Shown here piece after piece: positions 6,535 to 12,720 of a stretch of 12,720 bases of DNA (within the stretch, counting starts at the first letter, position 1; each line of letters begins with the position of its first letter). The position numbers and the translations under genes are program-made. The notes under the pieces were generated by a model. It was not told the DNA's origin. It was given only the letters and a program-made list of their open reading frames with translations, and searched no databases. This stretch comes from Gracilimonas sp035704785. GTDB taxonomy: Bacteria; Bacteroidota; Rhodothermia; Balneolales; Balneolaceae. Location of the stretch: positions 1 through 12,720 of the forward strand of contig NZ_DASSWP010000158.1 of NCBI RefSeq assembly GCF_035704785.1. Direction: 5' to 3'.

Positions 6535-7449
6535 TTACTCCAAAAAACCTTCCGCATCGTAGCCTCGGATAAACTCCTCACCGCTCATCCTTTTTGTCCC
6601 GGGGAGCTGAACTTCAAGTAATTCTACCGTTCCATCCTTACATCCAACCAAAAGCTTGTCCTCTCTCTCCGTCAACTCACCCGGTTTTGCTTTTATACCT
6701 TTCCCCAATGTAGATCTATACATATTGAATTTTTCTCCCTTCCAATCTGCCCAGGCTGTTGGGAAAGGACTTAAACCACGAATTTTATTATGAACATCCT
6801 GTGCCGGTTGGTTAAAATCGATATGGCAGTCATCCCGGAATAATTTTGGGGCAGGTGTTGCCAATTCGTCATTTTGAGGAATGAGCTTATAATCTTCAGA
6901 TTCGATCTTTTGAATAGCCCTTACCAATACAGTAGCCCCCATATCTTTTAACCGCTCGTAAAGTTCTCCGGTCGTTTCATTTTCACCGATAGCTGTCTTT
7001 TCCTGAATAAGGATATTCCCTGTATCAACTTTTTCATTCAGGAAAAAAACCGTACAACCGGTTTCCTTTTCACCATTTATAATTGCCCGGTGAATTGGGG
7101 CTGCCCCCCGATATTTCGGCAACAAAGATGCATGTAAATTAACCGAACCTATTTTAGGAATCTGTAACACTTTCTTTGGTAATATCCTGAAAGCCACAAC
7201 TACAAAAAGGTCGGCTTTCAGCTTTTCAAGCTGACCGGTAAAATCAGGAGAGTTCAGGTCTTCAACTTCTATTACCGGCAACCCCAGTTCCAAAGCTTTA
7301 GCCTTAACAGGAGTCGGAGAGGTTTTAGAGCCTCTGCCGCGGCGTTTGTCAACATTACTGACTACTGCTTTTATGGTATGCCCGGAACGGTGGATTTCCT
7401 CTAAACTTGGAATCGCAAATTCAGGAGACCCCATAAATACAATATTCAT
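6535..7449 (-). CDS. fmt: Methionyl-tRNA formyltransferase
   Basis: This cytoplasmic enzyme adds the formyl group from 10-formyltetrahydrofolate to initiator Met-tRNA. It is 304 residues, a little shorter than the usual 310-315. The N-terminal Rossmann domain begins MNIVFMGSPEFAIPSLE, and the basic loop DKRRGRG (34-40) corresponds to the tRNA-contacting loop. The catalytic segment NLHASLLPKYRGAAPIH gives Asn104 and His106, the SLLPxYRGAAPI signature spans 108-119, and Asp142 in VDTGNIL completes the catalytic set. The C-terminal OB-like domain (about 205-304) contains the GLSPFPTAW motif. The gene starts 5 bases after the deformylase stop, and its ribosome binding site (AAGGAAGAG) lies inside the end of that gene, so the two are likely translationally coupled. 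It is the last gene of the HU-yqgF-def-fmt unit; I see no convincing terminator directly after it. Confidence 0.97.
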   Translation of the reverse strand: MNIVFMGSPEFAIPSLEEIHRSGHTIKAVVSNVDKRRGRGSKTSPTPVKAKALELGLPVIEVEDLNSPDFTGQLEKLKADLFVVVAFRILPKKVLQIPKIGSVNLHASLLPKYRGAAPIHRAIINGEKETGCTVFFLNEKVDTGNILIQEKTAIGENETTGELYERLKDMGATVLVRAIQKIESEDYKLIPQNDELATPAPKLFRDDCHIDFNQPAQDVHNKIRGLSPFPTAWADWKGEKFNMYRSTLGKGIKAKPGELTEREDKLLVGCKDGTVELLEVQLPGTKRMSGEEFIRGYDAEGFLE

Positions 7450-7454
7450 AACAG

Positions 7455-8015
7455 CTACTCTTCCTTTTTAGGCACTATCGGATATTTAACTTTCTTGTTT
7501 CCTGAATTAATCTCTTCAAGCTCTTTCTTATGCAATCTTTTCTTGAAAGTACTCAGGTAGTCCAAAAACAGGATCCCTTCCAGATGGTCATACTCATGTT
7601 GAATAACTCTTGAGGTCCATCCGCCTGCTTCGAGCCTGTGTTTATTGAAATCCCGGTCAAAAAACTCTATGATCACAGTTTCAGGACGAAAAACTTTATC
7701 ATTTACTTCCGGGATACTCAGGCATCCTTCTTCCAAAGGTATTTTATCTCCTCTTTTCTCCAGGATCAATGGATTTATAAAGACCATCGGGCCATAAGGC
7801 ACTTCTCCATCCTCGATCATCGCATCTGTATCCATTACAAATAGTTTCATGGACCGCCCGATCTGGGGAGCTGCCAAACCAACGCCATCGGCATTGTACA
7901 TGGTCTCCAGCATATTGTCTATGAGGGTTTGCAATTCCGGGCTGTCTTCTTCTATTTCTTCTGCTTTTTTAAGTAAAACAGGGTCATTATACGTTACAAT
8001 AGGTAGTATAGGCAT
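7455..8015 (-). CDS. def: Peptide deformylase
   Basis: This metalloenzyme removes the N-formyl group from nascent proteins, reversing the mark added by Fmt. It has 186 residues, normal for the family. The three signature motifs are intact: GVGLAAPQIG at 44-53, EEGCLS with metal ligand Cys98, and QHEYDHLEG with ligands His140 and His144 and catalytic Glu141. The bound metal is Fe(II) or another divalent ion by family precedent. The lysine-rich tail (from about 158) is poorly conserved. The gene begins 7 bases after the yqgF stop and runs to within 5 bases of fmt. Pairing of def with fmt is widespread in bacteria and balances formylation with deformylation. ATG at 8013-8015 has no obvious Shine-Dalgarno sequence, so translation probably depends on coupling to the gene upstream. 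Confidence 0.97.
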   Translation of the reverse strand: MPILPIVTYNDPVLLKKAEEIEEDSPELQTLIDNMLETMYNADGVGLAAPQIGRSMKLFVMDTDAMIEDGEVPYGPMVFINPLILEKRGDKIPLEEGCLSIPEVNDKVFRPETVIIEFFDRDFNKHRLEAGGWTSRVIQHEYDHLEGILFLDYLSTFKKRLHKKELEEINSGNKKVKYPIVPKKEE

Positions 8016-8022
8016 GATTTAA

Positions 8023-8445
8023 TTATGTATTCGAATCTAAATAGTTTTGTAAAATAATGGCGGCTGCGATCCTGTCTACTCTTCCTTTCTCTTTTCTCTT
8101 TTTTTTCGGGATTCCGGCTTCAACCATCAGGCTGAGAGCTTGTGTTGAAGTGTAGCGCTCATCAACTTTAGCTATTTCAATATTTGGAAAAGATTGGCTC
8201 AGTTTTTTTATAAAATCATCAACCATCTGTGTAGCCGAGCCCTCTTCTCCGCTAAGAGAAAGAGGCCAGCCAACCACAAATTTTTCTACAGGAGCCTGCT
8301 CCGTGATAGCCTTGAGTTCAGAAAAAACTTTTTCCGGTGAAAAGGTTCCCACCGGGGTTGCAATAGTTTTAAGGAGATCGGTCTGTGCGATCCCCACTCT
8401 TTTTTTTCCAACGTCGATGCCTATCAGGCGTGCATATTCCTGCAA
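8023..8445 (-). CDS. yqgF: YqgF/RuvX-family RNase H-fold nuclease
   Basis: This 140-residue protein belongs to the YqgF family, proposed as a Holliday-junction-resolvase-like nuclease and, in several bacteria, shown or suggested to act in 16S rRNA 5'-end maturation. The RNase H-fold acidic residues can be seen: Asp11 in GIDVGKKRVG, Glu96 in VDERYTS and Asp124 in GRVDRIAAAI. The FVVGWPLSLSGEEG segment near residues 56-69 is the usual VGlPlxxxG loop. The reading frame starts with TTG (8443-8445); the nearby ATG is out of frame, and no in-frame ATG exists closer to the conserved core, so a rare start codon with weak initiation is likely. The gene follows the HU/IHF-like gene by 16 bases and precedes def by 7 bases. 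Placement with def and fmt fits the ribosome-related role better than recombination, though this is inference. Confidence 0.92.
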   Translation of the reverse strand: MQEYARLIGIDVGKKRVGIAQTDLLKTIATPVGTFSPEKVFSELKAITEQAPVEKFVVGWPLSLSGEEGSATQMVDDFIKKLSQSFPNIEIAKVDERYTSTQALSLMVEAGIPKKKRKEKGRVDRIAAAIILQNYLDSNT

Positions 8446-8461
8446 ATAACTAAACTTTAAT

Positions 8462-8794
8462 TTATTTCTTCTTTACGTCTTCCAATGGTTGACGAAGAAA
8501 TTTCTTCATTAATTTACTTGGTTTGAAGTGGGTTTTACGGTGCGCAGGCACGTAGATCACTTCATTTGTTTTTGGATTACGTGCTTTGGGTTTCGCTTTG
8601 GTTTCTTTCACTTCAAAAACGCCAAAATCACGGATCTCGATACGACACTCAGTGTCAGCCGACATCATAATTTCCCTTAAAGCAACGATTACCGCGTCAA
8701 CCCACGGTTCTGCCTGAATCATGGGTTCATCCATAGATTCTGCAACCCTACGTACAACATCTCGTTTTGTGTAAGTCATCATAGTTTTATTCAT
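8462..8794 (-). CDS. HU/IHF-family DNA-binding protein
   Basis: This nucleoid-associated protein bends DNA as a dimer. The start TYTKRDVVRRVAESM matches the first helix of HU/IHF. RIEIRDFGVFEVKETKAK (51-68) is the beta-sheet core with the conserved Gly58. ARNPKTNEVIYVPAHRKTHF (71-90) is the DNA-embracing arm with the intercalating Pro in R-N-P (Pro74). KPSKLMKKF is the final helix. At 110 residues it is longer than the usual 90-95, with a few extra residues at each end. Met codons at 8794, 8782 and 8779 are all in frame; the family alignment makes the inner ones (MTYTKRDVV) equally possible starts. It is first in a tight unit with yqgF, def and fmt. HU, IHF-alpha-like and IHF-beta-like members cannot be told apart here. 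Confidence 0.92.
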   Translation of the reverse strand: MNKTMMTYTKRDVVRRVAESMDEPMIQAEPWVDAVIVALREIMMSADTECRIEIRDFGVFEVKETKAKPKARNPKTNEVIYVPAHRKTHFKPSKLMKKFLRQPLEDVKKK

Positions 8795-8917
8795 TTTTTT
8801 GTGCCAGTCTCTTAAGTTGGCATTGTTATTTTTGTCCTTCCAATTATTCGCATCTCATTTGTACTTAGGGTTTTTCACCTAAAGCGAATATATACTCAAC
8901 ATTGTAAAGATAAGTTT

Positions 8918-8946
8918 ATAAAAAATCTACTATATATATTAGATTT
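8918..8946 (-). terminator. AT-rich terminator of the RelA/SpoT gene
   Basis: On the minus strand, directly after the TGA stop, AATCTA (8945-8940) pairs with TAGATT (8929-8924) around an AT-rich loop, and the right arm runs into a stretch of six T. The stem has few G-C pairs, so termination may be partial and allow some read-through into the HU-yqgF-def-fmt unit. Confidence 0.55.
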
Positions 8947-11193
8947 TCACTCGTATCGTAATACGTTCTTAACTCCCTCTATCTTTTCAAGCCTTTTCAT
9001 GATCCGGTTCAAATGTCCGATACCATCAACGTATAAAGTGATAATACCTTCAAACATGCCGCTATCACTACTTACATTAATACTTTTCATATTTGTTTCC
9101 AACGATTTTGAAAGAATATCCGTGATATCATTGATCATTCCCACACGGTCGCCGCCAATAACCTTGATAGCTCCCAGGAATTTAGTATCAATGTTCCGTG
9201 CCCAATTCACATCCACAATACGCTCGGTTTCTGTCTTTAAAAGATGTTGAGCGTTATTACACATTGCCCGGTGTATCTTGACATCCCCGGTACGGCTGAC
9301 AAATCCGATCACATCATCCCCCGGAATAGGATTGCAGCAGTTTGCGTAAGAATATTTAATATTACTTAATTCACCATTGATATAAAGTGATTTACCATCT
9401 CCCGCCGACCGTGCTTCATTCAGATATTTATCCTGAATTTCCTCTTCAGAAACATGTTTGGTTTCCGGAGTATTGGTCTCTTCAAAACGCCCGGTACTTT
9501 TAAATTTTTTGACCTCTTTAAAAAGCTTGCTTACCTCAAAAACACCGGAGCCTATATCAAAGAACATATCCAGTGTTGATTCATAGCTGAACCGTTTTGC
9601 AAATTTATTCAGCTCCTGCTCTGAGATCTCGATGTTACCTTTGTTAGCTTTCTTATCCCAGATCTCCCTTCCATCTTCAGCAACTTTACGCTGCTTTTGC
9701 TTGATGAATTGGCGTATACGTGATTTAGCCTTATGGGTAACCACATCATCGATCCAGTCAGGATTTAAATTGATCTTGTTACCTGTGATGATCTCGACCT
9801 GATCTCCATTGTGCAATTTCTGTCGCAGCGGCACCATCTTACCATTCACTTTGGCGGCCATGGCTCGTTCACCGATCTCACTGTGGATCTCGAAAGCAAA
9901 ATCAATGGGGGTAGCTTCCCTGGGTAATGTCAAAAGCTCTCCATCAGGAGTAAAAACGTAGATCTCATCTTTATATAAATTCAGCTGAAAATCCTTGACA
10001 AAATCTGTTGCAGCATCGGGGCGGGGATTATCCAAAATATCACGGACCCAGCTCACAAACTTATCGAGTGTTTCTGAGCCCTGCTGTGCCCCTTCCTTGT
10101 ATTTCCAGTGAGCGGCCAGGCCTTTCTCTGCAATATCATCCATACGCCGGGTGCGGATCTGAACTTCCACTTTACGCCCCTTATTGGTGATCACTGTGGT
10201 ATGCAGCGACTGATATCCATTTGCCTTTGGAACCGAAATAAAATCACGGAAACGCTCAGGAATCGGTGTGTACCAATCAGTAATAATAGAATACACGCGC
10301 CAGCAATCTTCTTTGTTATGAGGATCTTCAAGAATGATGCGAATCGCGAACAGATCATATATTTCCTCAAAAGGCTTTTGCTGCCTCTGCATCTTGCGAT
10401 AAATGGAGAAGATATGTTTTGGGCGGCCTTTGATCTCAAAATTAAATTTCATTTTGCCTAACTCATTTTTGATAGGCTCCATGAACTCATTGATAAACTC
10501 CTCCCTGTCCTCCTTTTTTTCTCGGAGCTTCCGTGCTACAAATTTAAAAGAAGTCGGATCGATGGCCTTAAAACAAAGGTCTTCCAGTTCATTTTTAATA
10601 CGGAACAGTCCAAAACGATGGGCAAGGGGCGCGTAAAGGTCCATGGTTTCAGATGCGATCTTGACCTGTTTCTCGCGTTTCAAATGCTGAATGGTACGCA
10701 TATTGTGCAAGCGGTCGGCAAATTTGATCAATACCACCCGGATATCTTCAGCCATGGTAAGCAACAGCTTCATAAAAGCTTCAGCCTGCTTACTGTCGCG
10801 GCTTTTAAAAACTCCCGTTATTTTAGTGACGCCATCAATGATCACGGCTACTTCTTCCCCAAACCAATAGCGGATATCGTCTAAGTTCACATCGGTATCT
10901 TCAACCGTATCGTGCAGCAAGGACGCAATAACCGAAACATCATCGATGTTGATCTCACTTGCTACGATCTTGGCAACTTCAACCGGGTGATAGTAGTAAG
11001 GTTCGCCTGAAGCGCGATTTGTGTCTTCATGCGAAAGGTAACAAAGCTTGAATGCGGAAGTGATCGCCTCTTCATCTGCATTCGGGATATGTTCGCGACA
11101 CACCTCGAGCAGCTGCTTCAGATCTTCACTCTGCGCTTTTTTTAATTTATAACCCTTCAGGTCATATTTATCTATAGAAGCAACTCTACTCAT
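8947..11193 (-). CDS. Bifunctional RelA/SpoT-type (p)ppGpp synthetase/hydrolase
   Basis: This 748-residue long RSH protein controls the stringent response by making and degrading (p)ppGpp. Domains in order: HD hydrolase (about 50-200) with His69, His94-Asp95, Glu98-Asp99 and the FADRLHNMRT motif (Asp160); synthetase (about 250-370) with GRPKHIFSIYRKM, YDLFAIRI, PKANGYQSLH and EVQIRT; TGS (about 410-470); a helical region; a Cys/His domain with YSYANCCNPI (Cys619, Cys620), His641 and Cys645; and ACT (about 672-748). All hydrolase residues are intact. The synthetase carries R-F-R-D (314-317), the basic type found in bifunctional enzymes (RxKD), in contrast to the acidic ExDD of monofunctional RelA. 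Both activities are therefore expected. AAAGGGAG lies about 18 bases before the ATG, further away than ideal. The gene is preceded by the terminator of the outer-membrane-protein gene and appears to have its own transcript. 'rel' or 'spoT' would both be acceptable names. Confidence 0.96.
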   Translation of the reverse strand: MSRVASIDKYDLKGYKLKKAQSEDLKQLLEVCREHIPNADEEAITSAFKLCYLSHEDTNRASGEPYYYHPVEVAKIVASEINIDDVSVIASLLHDTVEDTDVNLDDIRYWFGEEVAVIIDGVTKITGVFKSRDSKQAEAFMKLLLTMAEDIRVVLIKFADRLHNMRTIQHLKREKQVKIASETMDLYAPLAHRFGLFRIKNELEDLCFKAIDPTSFKFVARKLREKKEDREEFINEFMEPIKNELGKMKFNFEIKGRPKHIFSIYRKMQRQQKPFEEIYDLFAIRIILEDPHNKEDCWRVYSIITDWYTPIPERFRDFISVPKANGYQSLHTTVITNKGRKVEVQIRTRRMDDIAEKGLAAHWKYKEGAQQGSETLDKFVSWVRDILDNPRPDAATDFVKDFQLNLYKDEIYVFTPDGELLTLPREATPIDFAFEIHSEIGERAMAAKVNGKMVPLRQKLHNGDQVEIITGNKINLNPDWIDDVVTHKAKSRIRQFIKQKQRKVAEDGREIWDKKANKGNIEISEQELNKFAKRFSYESTLDMFFDIGSGVFEVSKLFKEVKKFKSTGRFEETNTPETKHVSEEEIQDKYLNEARSAGDGKSLYINGELSNIKYSYANCCNPIPGDDVIGFVSRTGDVKIHRAMCNNAQHLLKTETERIVDVNWARNIDTKFLGAIKVIGGDRVGMINDITDILSKSLETNMKSINVSSDSGMFEGIITLYVDGIGHLNRIMKRLEKIEGVKNVLRYE

Positions 11194-11269
11194 TCTTAGT
11201 TCTGTTTTTACTCCCTTTAAAAGTAATTATTAACGTTTTATAAAGCACTTAACTTGTGCAATTTGATAC

Positions 11270-11306
11270 AAAAAAAGCGGATATGAAGTTCATACCCGCT
11301 TTTTTC
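11270..11306 (-). terminator. Rho-independent terminator of the beta-barrel gene
   Basis: GCGG (11277-11280) pairs with CCGC (11296-11299) and TATG (11282-11285) pairs with CATA (11291-11294), with one mismatch between the two segments and an AAGTT loop. A7 on one side and T6 on the other make it functional in either direction. It sits 14 bases past the stop of the minus-strand beta-barrel gene. Confidence 0.88.
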
Positions 11307-11319
11307 CTACTTTTTTAAA

Positions 11320-11892
11320 CTAAAAGCTTATTGATACTCCAAACATAATTCTTCCTGTTTGAGAATTCACATCATCTAATTCCGGTTTCTCCAATTCAGT
11401 AACTGAATAACGATACTCCACAAATGGTCTTAACATGGGAATGATCGTAACTTTTGCTCCTGCCAGCATATTCCAATATAAACTGCTTTCGTCTCCACTT
11501 TCAGGAGCGAGATTGTTAGGATCATTCTGAACGTCTTGTATTGCACGTTCGTAGTTCTCAGTTCCAAGACCTAAACCTACATAAGGTTCGAGCAGCCCAA
11601 GTGAAATACCACCAATAGCGGCAAAACCAATATCATAATGGGTCAGATCCTGAGAATAAGAGAAATTGTTTTCGCTAATGCTGTTTTCTTCACTGAAGTA
11701 GCTGGCGTGCAATCTAAGGCCAAGATTTACAATTGGCAGACTTTCAAAAATTCCTTTTTGAATTCTTAATCCAAATCCGTTTTCAGGATCTTCGTCCCGG
11801 AGTTCATAAGAAGCACCGATCTCAAACTGAGCAAAGGTAGTAGCCGAAAAAATTGCAATTAATAGTATTGTGAGAGGTAATATACGTTTCAT
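11320..11892 (-). CDS. Small outer-membrane beta-barrel protein
   Basis: This 190-residue protein has a clear Sec signal peptide (KR, a hydrophobic core, then TTFA|Q at about residue 21). The mature part is built from alternating polar/hydrophobic strands rich in Gly and aromatic residues: QFEIGASYEL, GFGLRIQKG, VNLGLRLHASYF, YDIGFAAIGGISLG, LEPYVGLGLGTENY, SLYWNMLAGAKVT, LRPFVEYRYSV and RIMFGVSISF. This suits an eight-stranded barrel of the OmpA/OmpX-like 'outer membrane beta-barrel' class. It ends in Phe, the usual signal for the BAM assembly machinery. The acidic loops, such as NDPNNLAPESGDESS, would face outside. No binding or enzymatic role can be assigned. GGAG lies seven bases before the ATG, a good ribosome binding site. 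It is apparently a single-gene unit with its own promoter candidate and terminator. Confidence 0.82.
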   Translation of the reverse strand: MKRILPLTILLIAIFSATTFAQFEIGASYELRDEDPENGFGLRIQKGIFESLPIVNLGLRLHASYFSEENSISENNFSYSQDLTHYDIGFAAIGGISLGLLEPYVGLGLGTENYERAIQDVQNDPNNLAPESGDESSLYWNMLAGAKVTIIPMLRPFVEYRYSVTELEKPELDDVNSQTGRIMFGVSISF

Positions 11893-11917
11893 GGGTTCTC
11901 CATTGGTTTTGTTTGCC

Positions 11918-11948
11918 GAAAGTTACAAAACCCTGCCTTTGATTCAAT
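11918..11948 (-). promoter_or_regulatory. Promoter candidate for the beta-barrel gene
   Basis: On the minus strand, ATTG (11948-11945) is followed after 19 bases by TAACTTTC (11925-11918), one base off the Bacteroidota TAnnTTTG element. It would place the transcript start about 15-20 bases before the start codon, which is short but workable. Confidence 0.3.
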
Positions 11949-11967
11949 AATTAGTTTTTGGTGTGGA

Positions 11968-12107
11968 TCCAACTTACCAGCCCTAATCCCCGACCTCACC
12001 TAAATCCTCTCCTCGCCTGCCCCGATAAATCGTGGGCAAGGAGAGGACTTATTCGAAATATTCATAATTTCGATGCTTTTTCATAGTTGTGAAGCTTGAT
12101 AATGGGT
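11968..12107. repeat. Dispersed-repeat-like element, copy A
   Basis: This copy shares with 12436-12578 a 66-base identical core (11991-12056), a less conserved left flank and a right flank of about 51 bases with roughly 80-90% identity, ending GATAATGGGT. The core contains a hairpin: TCCTCTCC (12005-12012) pairs with GGAGAGGA (12040-12047), enclosing an inner stem TGCCC/GGGCA (12018-12022 with 12034-12038). Confidence 0.85.
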
Positions 12108-12136
12108 GCCGATAAACTAAAACAGAATAGCGATGG

Positions 12137-12158
12137 ACCGATAGACCGAATAACCGAT
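12137..12158. repeat. Three ACCGA units at an 8-base period
   Basis: ACCGA starts at 12137, 12145 and 12153, each followed by three spacer bases that vary (TAG, ATA). The exact 8-base phase suggests either a short tandem repeat that has decayed or part of a larger dispersed repeat. Confidence 0.5.
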
Positions 12159-12264
12159 TTGTGATTTGACTCTCTTCGTTAAATGTTAAACGTTCTTTTC
12201 TGGATGTTCCTTCGGCCTTAGAAAAAAGAGCGTTAAGAAGTTGACGCAATGACGCGTTTAAAAA

Positions 12265-12280
12265 CCCCGAGCATTCGGGG
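12265..12280 (-). terminator. Small terminator-like hairpin
   Basis: CCCCGA (12265-12270) and TCGGGG (12275-12280) form a perfect 6-base stem with a GCAT loop. On the minus strand it is followed by five T, as in a rho-independent terminator, but no minus-strand gene is visible upstream within the window, so it may be only a repeat component. Confidence 0.4.
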
Positions 12281-12377
12281 TACCGCATGGCATGTGAATT
12301 ACCGGCAAGCCCGGTTATGGAGCATTGATTTATTTTAGCGGAATGGAGTCAGCTTTAGCTTTTTTTTTGTAGCCGGG

Positions 12378-12423
12378 AGCTTTTGGTTCTTTTGTCGGTA
12401 CAAAAGAACAAGGAAGCTTTTGG
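12378..12423. repeat. Perfect 10-base hairpin flanked by direct repeats
   Basis: GTTCTTTTGT (12386-12395) and ACAAAAGAAC (12400-12409) are perfect inverted arms around CGGT. AGCTTTTGG flanks the hairpin on both sides, at 12378-12386 and 12415-12423. The arrangement, a palindrome bracketed by a short direct repeat, resembles a small dispersed repetitive unit. Confidence 0.6.
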
Positions 12424-12435
12424 GTTTTTGTTGGT

Positions 12436-12578
12436 GGTCTAACTTAGCGGGCCCAATCCTCGACCTCACCTAAATCCTCTCCTCGCCTGCCCCGATAAAT
12501 CGTGGGCAAGGAGAGGACTTATTCGAGATCATTAATAATTTCGATACTTCTTCATGGTTGTGAAGTTTGATAATGGGT
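12436..12578. repeat. Dispersed-repeat-like element, copy B
   Basis: This is the second, same-orientation copy of the element at 11968-12107. The identical 66-base core is at 12461-12526, exactly 470 bases after the first. Its hairpin arms are TCCTCTCC (12475-12482) and GGAGAGGA (12510-12517). The right flank differs by a few substitutions and one single-base gap, so the duplication is not brand new or only the core is conserved. Confidence 0.85.
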
Positions 12579-12579
12579 C

Positions 12580-12600
12580 CTCCTCCTTGTTAAGGAGGAG
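12580..12600. repeat. Purine/pyrimidine hairpin
   Basis: CTCCTCCTT (12580-12588) and AAGGAGGAG (12592-12600) form a perfect 9-base stem with a three-base loop, starting two bases after copy B ends. Confidence 0.6.
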
Positions 12601-12677
12601 ACAGAGGAGGTCGGAGTTTAGGGCAACAAATTGATGATAGGACAAAGAGCAGGCATTTGGATCCAAAAAAACGAAGT

Positions 12678-12693
12678 CCTCCCTTGAGGGAGG
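12678..12693. repeat. CCTCCCT/AGGGAGG palindrome near the window end
   Basis: CCTCCCT (12678-12684) and AGGGAGG (12687-12693) are adjacent inverted arms separated by two bases. The following sequence stays G/C-rich with GGCGG and GGAGGG up to the window edge, so a larger repeat is probably cut off there. Confidence 0.5.
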
Positions 12694-12720
12694 TCCCGAC
12701 CGAATGGGCGGCGGAGGGTG

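Larger units (their letters stand above)
11893..12720. other. Gene-free, repeat-rich intergenic region
   Basis: Beyond the leader of the beta-barrel gene, these 828 bases hold no reading frame that looks like a protein. The longest, a 79-codon minus-strand frame from 12288 to 12049, runs through a direct-repeat copy and a hairpin and has no recognisable domain. The region is instead a mosaic of short hairpins, one long direct repeat and low-complexity C/T-G/A tracts, listed separately. It resembles intergenic clusters of dispersed palindromic repeats. No transposase gene or tRNA is seen. The region continues past the window end. Confidence 0.75.

Noticed and set aside
8864..8884. CTTAGG/CCTAAAG inverted repeat in the leader of the HU/IHF-like gene
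   Set aside because: The arms are five perfect bases with an interrupted extension, too weak to call an operator.
10108..10461. Plus-strand frame inside the RelA/SpoT gene
   Set aside because: It is fully antisense to conserved synthetase-domain codons and has no independent coding signs.
12049..12288. 79-codon minus-strand reading frame
   Set aside because: It crosses a direct-repeat copy, the ACCGA repeat and a hairpin, has no recognisable motif or ribosome binding site, and its composition is that of translated repeat DNA.
11968..12600. Possible CRISPR array because of repeated hairpin sequence
   Set aside because: There are only two copies 470 bases apart, with no regular spacers and no cas genes in the window.

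Overview
The window looks like ordinary chromosomal DNA of a marine or halophilic member of the Balneolota/Rhodothermota-Bacteroidota assemblage. This is inferred from three things: moderately AT-rich DNA with mostly weak Shine-Dalgarno sites, exported hydrolases carrying lipoprotein signals, and a promoter candidate of the Bacteroidota TTTG/TAnnTTTG type. The gene families do not fix the genus, and no rRNA or tRNA gene is visible.

Layout. The left edge holds the end of an OsmC-family redox gene (+) and a 56-residue DUF1508/YegP-like gene (426-596, +). Convergent to these is a two-gene minus-strand unit for exported lipoproteins: an acetamidase/formamidase-family protein followed by an M28 zinc aminopeptidase. 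Next comes glycolytic GAPDH (-) with its own terminator. A divergent intergenic region with two inverted repeats and a good promoter candidate leads into an L-glutamate gamma-semialdehyde (P5C) dehydrogenase (+). A strong bidirectional terminator separates that gene from an ankyrin-repeat protein with a very acidic tail (-).

From 6535 to 8794 lies a compact minus-strand operon reading HU/IHF-like protein, YqgF, peptide deformylase and methionyl-tRNA formyltransferase, with gaps of 16, 7 and 5 bases. It makes the two formyl-methionine enzymes of translation initiation together with an RNase H-fold nuclease and a nucleoid protein. Upstream is a full-length bifunctional-type RelA/SpoT (p)ppGpp enzyme with its own AT-rich terminator, then a small outer-membrane beta-barrel protein.

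The last 830 bases (11893-12720) hold no convincing gene. They are a mosaic of dispersed-repeat-like sequence: two direct copies of a roughly 140-base element sharing a 66-base identical core 470 bases apart, several perfect hairpins, and a short 8-base-period repeat.

I found no sign of a new defence, mobile or biosynthetic system. The most useful observations are the small DUF1508 gene, the inverted repeat that straddles the P5C dehydrogenase promoter, and the hairpin-rich repeat cluster at the right end.
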